From positions 1,860,001-1,924,000 of the forward strand of contig NZ_CP180210.1 in the NCBI RefSeq assembly GCF_047556435.1: a stretch of 64,000 nucleotides of DNA, given 5' to 3'. The notes beneath the pieces were generated by a model that was not told where the DNA came from, did not search any database, and saw only the letters and a list, made by a program, of their open reading frames with translations. Of the stretch, positions 60,260 through 64,000 are shown in pieces; the first letter of the stretch is position 1; each line of letters opens with the position of its first letter. A program made the translations under genes and the position numbers. Source of the stretch: Alteromonas sp047556435 (GTDB taxonomy: Bacteria; Pseudomonadota; Gammaproteobacteria; Enterobacterales; Alteromonadaceae).

Positions 60260-60415
60260 TAATTCTCGCTAACGGCAACGAACAAGATAATTGCAACCGG
60301 TATCTGGTTCGCAAGCGACCGATGAGCGCGCCGGTCTGTGTCGTGCCGGCTTTTAGTTGCACAACCTGAATCAGTTAATTAGGATCTGCGCCTGATTTTA
60401 AAAAGGAACATAATT

Positions 60416-63400
60416 TTGCCCGACTCCGCTGCCAATACCCCGTCAGTAAAACAGTTGTTCAGCCTGCTTGATGAGACGCTGCTGGCGGACCGTTTTCGTT
60501 TGAAACGCCGTTTACAACAGGCTATGGCGGCAGAGAAAAATGGTGATGGTGACAACAGCGATAAACTGGCCCGGGTTGCACAAGCCATAACGTCCTCTGT
60601 AGCAAAGAAACAGCACCGGGCGGAAAATCTGCCTGAGGTGGAATATCCGCCGCTACCGGTAAGCGATAAGAAAGACGACATTAAAGCCGCTATTGCGAGC
60701 CATCAGGTGGTTATAGTGGCAGGTGAGACGGGCTCGGGGAAAACCACACAGCTGCCTAAAATCTGTCTGGAAATGGGGCGGGGTGTCGATGGTATGATTG
60801 CACACACCCAGCCACGACGCCTTGCGGCCCGCAGCGTTGCCAACCGCATAGCGGAAGAGCTCAACACACCACTGGGCGAAAAAGTGGGCTTTAAGATCCG
60901 CTTTTCTGATCAGGTCTCCGAACAGTCGTACATCAAGCTGATGACCGACGGTATGCTGCTGGCAGAAATGCAGCAGGATCGCTTTTTAAACCAGTACGAT
61001 ACGATCATTATCGACGAAGCGCACGAACGCAGCCTGAATATCGACTTTCTGCTGGGCTACCTCAAACAGCTTCTTAACAAGCGTCCGGAACTGAAGCTGA
61101 TTATCACTTCAGCGACTATCGATCCTGAGCGCTTTTCAAAGCACTTCAATGATGCGCCCATTATCGAAGTGAGCGGGCGCACGTATCCGGTGGAAGTGCG
61201 TTATCGCGACCCTGCTGAAATGGGAGATGATGTTGACCAGACTGACGCCATTGTCAGTGCGGTTGATGAGCTGTTCAGAGAAGCGCCCGGCGATATCCTG
61301 GTATTTCTCAGCGGTGAGCGGGAAATTCGCGATACCCAGGATGCGCTGAATCGTCAACAATATCGGCATACCGAGGTGGTGCCGCTGTATGCCCGCTTGT
61401 CTGCGTCTGAACAGAACCGGATTTTCCAGTCCCATTCCGGACGCCGTATTGTGCTTGCAACCAACGTGGCTGAAACTTCATTAACCGTCCCCGGCATCAA
61501 ATATGTGATTGACCCGGGCTTTGCCCGTATTTCCCGCTATAGTGTGCGCAGCAAAGTGCAACGCCTTCCCATTGAACCTATCTCGCAGGCATCCGCTAAT
61601 CAGCGGGCTGGGCGATGCGGGCGGGTGTCAGACGGAATTTGTATTCGCCTCTACAGTGAGGACGATTATCTTGGCCGCCCCGCGTTTACCGATCCGGAAA
61701 TATTAAGAACAAATCTGGCCTCGGTGATCCTGCAAATGCTGGCGCTGGGACTCGGTGATATCGGCGGTTTTCCTTTTGTGCAGCCACCGGATAACCGTAA
61801 TATCAATGACGGCTTCCGCCTGTTGGAAGAGATCCAGGCAATTACCCGCAAAAAAGGTATGCCGCACCTTACCCAGACCGGCCGTCAGGTGGCCCGCTTG
61901 CCTATCGACCCGCGCTATGCCCGGATGGTGATTGAAGCGGCCAGAACGCAGGCATTGAGCGAGGTAATGGTGATTGCGGCTGGCTTGTCAATTCAGGATC
62001 CCAGAGAGCGTCCGCAAGAAAAGCGTCAGGCAGCAGATGAGAAACACAGCGAATTCGCAGACAAGGATTCTGATTTTATCAGCCTGTACAACCTGTGGGT
62101 GGCGTTTCGCGAGCAACAATCGTCGCTAAGTCATAATCAACTGCGTAAATGGTGTAAGACACACTTTATTCATTACCTTCGCATGCGCGAGTGGCAGGAT
62201 ATTGTCAGTCAGCTGAAAAAGTCAGTGGCTGAGCTTGGGATGGGGACTGTTAAGCAAACTGCCGATTATGACGCCATTCACCAGGCGTTGTGTACCGGGC
62301 TGTTATCCCATCTGGGCTTTAAAGATAAAGACCGCGAATATCTGGGCTCGCGCAATACCCGGTTTATGATTTTTCCCGGCTCCGGTTTGTCAAAGTCGCA
62401 ACCAAAGTGGGTCATGGCCGCAGAGCTGGTAGAAACCTCCCGTTTATTTGCGCGCGATGTTGCGCGAATCGACCCGCGTTGGGTAGAGCCGCTGGCAAAA
62501 CATGTTACTCAGTCCAGTTATTCTGAGCCTCATTGGTCGAAAAAGCGCGGTGCGGTGATGGCCTGGGAGAAAGTAACCTTATTCGGTTTACCAATAGTGA
62601 TGCGCCGGGCCGTGGTGTACAGCCAGATCGATCCGGCCGTTTGTCATGAGCTGTTTATCCGCGAAGCGCTGGTGGAAGGCAATACCCGTTTACGTTACGA
62701 CTTTCTGGATGATAATCATGCTTTACTGGCGCAGGCTGATGAATTAGAGCAGAAAACCCGTCGTCGCGACCTGATGGTGGACGAGCAGCAACTGGTCGAT
62801 TTTTATGCCTCCCGCATACCGGTTGAAGTTAACAACGAGGCGGCTTTCAAAAAATGGTGGAAGCAGCAGAGCAGCGACGCGCTGCGTTTCACTGAGGAAG
62901 ATGTATATCGACAGCAGCCGGGTCTTTGTGTGGAAAATGCATTTCCGGATGTGTGGCGTCAGGCTAACCTGACGCTGCCGCTGCGTTATCATTTTGAGCC
63001 CAATGCCGCGGACGACGGGGTTACGGTACTGATACCGCTACCTTTGTTAAATCAGGTAGAAGATATCGGTTTTGACTGGCAGGTGCCCGGGTTGCGGGAA
63101 GAGCGCATCACTGCGATGATCCGTGGGCTGCCCAAACGTCTTCGCAAAAACTTTGTGCCAGCGCCTAACTTTGCGCAGGCGTGTATGTCAGATATCAGCC
63201 AGACCAATAAAAAAGGTCAGCCGGTTACCCTCGTGGATGCGGTTACCGATAAACTGCGGCGTATGACGGGGATCACGGTCAGCGAAGATGAATGGAAAGA
63301 GGTGCAACTGGAGCGTCATCTTGTAATGCACTTTGCGGCCGTTAACGAGCAAGGCGACACGATTGCCCGCCATGACGATCTCTACACACTGAAACAGCAG

Positions 63401-64000
63401 TGTCAGGGGCAGGTTAAAGAAACCTTCGAGCAGGCCGCGACACCAGAACTGGAACGCACCGGAATTGAAACATGGGATTTTGACGCCCTGCCAGAAACTT
63501 TCGTACAAAAGATGGCCGGGTTTGAGGTGCAGGCGTTCCCGGCGCTTGTACCTAAAGGTAATAAGGTAGACATCGAGCTTATCGATGAAGCAGGCAAGGC
63601 GTCAGCGCTGCACCGTCAGGGCGTTAATGTGCTGATTAAAAACGCCATGCCGTCACCGCTTAATTACCTGCAAAACAAATTACCGAATAAAGCCAAACTG
63701 GGGCTGTACTTTAACCCGTTCGGGCAAATCAAAGCCCTGATAGATGACTGTATTATGGCAGGCATCGATGACCTCGTTGCAAGGTTTTGCAAGCAGCACA
63801 ATACAGAAATTCGCGACCAGGATAGCTTTGACCGTTGTGTTGATGCAGTGCGTGCGGATATCAACGACGAGGTGCTGAAAATTGCTCAGCAGGTAGAGGA
63901 GGGACTCACACTGGCTAATCAGTGTCAGAAGCAAATGAAAGGCAATGTGCCGCTGACCATGGTCAGCGCGTTGGGAGACTGCAAATCGCACTTGTCTCAA
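60416..64000 (+). CDS. hrpA: ATP-dependent RNA helicase HrpA (3' partial)
   Basis: The reading frame is open from 60416 to the window end: 1195 codons of about 1300 expected, so the last 100 or so residues are outside. DEAH-box motifs: VVIVAGETGSGKTTQLPKIC (Walker A), HTQPRRLAARSVANRI, IIIDEAHERSLNIDFLLGYL, ITSATIDPERFS, FLSGEREIRDT, and LATNVAETSLTVPGIKYVIDPG. The bacterial HrpA C-terminal extension follows (VMAAELVETSRLFARDVARIDP, NYLQNKLPNKAKLGLYFNP). The start is an uncommon TTG at 60416 with AAGGAA seven bases upstream. It acts on structured RNA and stalled or collided ribosomes. Confidence 0.95.
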   Translation, partial: MPDSAANTPSVKQLFSLLDETLLADRFRLKRRLQQAMAAEKNGDGDNSDKLARVAQAITSSVAKKQHRAENLPEVEYPPLPVSDKKDDIKAAIASHQVVIVAGETGSGKTTQLPKICLEMGRGVDGMIAHTQPRRLAARSVANRIAEELNTPLGEKVGFKIRFSDQVSEQSYIKLMTDGMLLAEMQQDRFLNQYDTIIIDEAHERSLNIDFLLGYLKQLLNKRPELKLIITSATIDPERFSKHFNDAPIIEVSGRTYPVEVRYRDPAEMGDDVDQTDAIVSAVDELFREAPGDILVFLSGEREIRDTQDALNRQQYRHTEVVPLYARLSASEQNRIFQSHSGRRIVLATNVAETSLTVPGIKYVIDPGFARISRYSVRSKVQRLPIEPISQASANQRAGRCGRVSDGICIRLYSEDDYLGRPAFTDPEILRTNLASVILQMLALGLGDIGGFPFVQPPDNRNINDGFRLLEEIQAITRKKGMPHLTQTGRQVARLPIDPRYARMVIEAARTQALSEVMVIAAGLSIQDPRERPQEKRQAADEKHSEFADKDSDFISLYNLWVAFREQQSSLSHNQLRKWCKTHFIHYLRMREWQDIVSQLKKSVAELGMGTVKQTADYDAIHQALCTGLLSHLGFKDKDREYLGSRNTRFMIFPGSGLSKSQPKWVMAAELVETSRLFARDVARIDPRWVEPLAKHVTQSSYSEPHWSKKRGAVMAWEKVTLFGLPIVMRRAVVYSQIDPAVCHELFIREALVEGNTRLRYDFLDDNHALLAQADELEQKTRRRDLMVDEQQLVDFYASRIPVEVNNEAAFKKWWKQQSSDALRFTEEDVYRQQPGLCVENAFPDVWRQANLTLPLRYHFEPNAADDGVTVLIPLPLLNQVEDIGFDWQVPGLREERITAMIRGLPKRLRKNFVPAPNFAQACMSDISQTNKKGQPVTLVDAVTDKLRRMTGITVSEDEWKEVQLERHLVMHFAAVNEQGDTIARHDDLYTLKQQCQGQVKETFEQAATPELERTGIETWDFDALPETFVQKMAGFEVQAFPALVPKGNKVDIELIDEAGKASALHRQGVNVLIKNAMPSPLNYLQNKLPNKAKLGLYFNPFGQIKALIDDCIMAGIDDLVARFCKQHNTEIRDQDSFDRCVDAVRADINDEVLKIAQQVEEGLTLANQCQKQMKGNVPLTMVSALGDCKSHLSQ

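Noticed and set aside
60416..60715. Suspected frameshift in the hrpA N-terminal region
   Set aside because: Careful re-reading of the frame showed that the TTG-started frame runs without a stop from 60416 through the Walker A motif to the window end.
1..64000. CRISPR arrays, tRNA/rRNA genes, insertion sequences, prophage or toxin-antitoxin loci
   Set aside because: I looked for regularly spaced repeats, transposase or integrase motifs and RNA gene signatures and saw none in the window.

Overview
The window looks like chromosomal DNA of a marine gammaproteobacterium of the Alteromonadales, most likely Alteromonadaceae (Alteromonas or Salinimonas type). This rests on gene content and order (PilZ-mfd-csiV, a LiuR-controlled leucine pathway, DUF3718, DUF3859 and DUF2750 proteins, a TonB-dependent phytate locus, HrpA, NhaC) and on Gram-negative envelope genes. 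I recognised no tRNA, rRNA, CRISPR array, insertion sequence, prophage or plasmid functions. The DNA reads as core and near-core chromosome with small lifestyle modules inserted in it.

Layout. Bases 1-3340 hold a DASS-type anion symporter, a DUF3859 protein, and an OmpR-type winged-helix regulator divergent from a secreted DUF3718 protein. Bases 3377-9427 (minus) form a tight run: PilZ-like protein, mfd, csiV and a PduO-type cobalamin adenosyltransferase, the last three with overlapping ends. Bases 9592-13225 hold a lone LolC/LolE permease, a phosphoribosyltransferase, a CbiM-like membrane protein and xthA. Bases 13344-18993 are a red-light module: heme oxygenase (minus) divergent from a bacteriophytochrome HWE kinase, which overlaps a REC-PAS-PAS-GGDEF-EAL protein. 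Bases 19099-33443 are mixed housekeeping genes: two unknowns, DUF2750, SufE-like, glycosyltransferase, ketopantoate reductase family, HDOD, thioesterase, two MFS transporters, hydrolase, glgC, nucleoside hydrolase and SRPBCC.

Bases 33618-40598 (minus) are the liu operon (liuR-liuA-liuB-liuC-liuD-liuE) for leucine/isovalerate catabolism, with a divergent thiolase at 40869. Two near-palindromic boxes in the shared intergenic region are the likely LiuR operators. The pathway would run from isovaleryl-CoA through HMG-CoA to acetyl-CoA and acetoacetate. Next come an exported arylformamidase-like hydrolase coupled to kynureninase, a periplasmic-sensor/degenerate-GGDEF protein, a FapA-family protein, exonuclease I (xonA), an exported isoaspartyl peptidase and a CBS protein.

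Bases 50847-58695 are the most distinctive part. A TonB-dependent receptor, a purple acid phosphatase-like enzyme and a two-domain beta-propeller phytase lie in one minus-strand operon. In front of it is a four-unit, 11-bp-periodic array resembling a Pho box. Divergent from it are a membrane-bound degenerate GGDEF protein and an AraC-type regulator. I infer a phosphate-starvation-induced phytate or organic-phosphate scavenging locus. The window ends with an NhaC antiporter, a MITE-like inverted repeat and hrpA, which runs off the right edge.

Limits: product names come from recognising family motifs by eye, with no database search. Starts were moved where a downstream ATG had a better ribosome-binding site. 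Regulator-site calls are pattern matches only.
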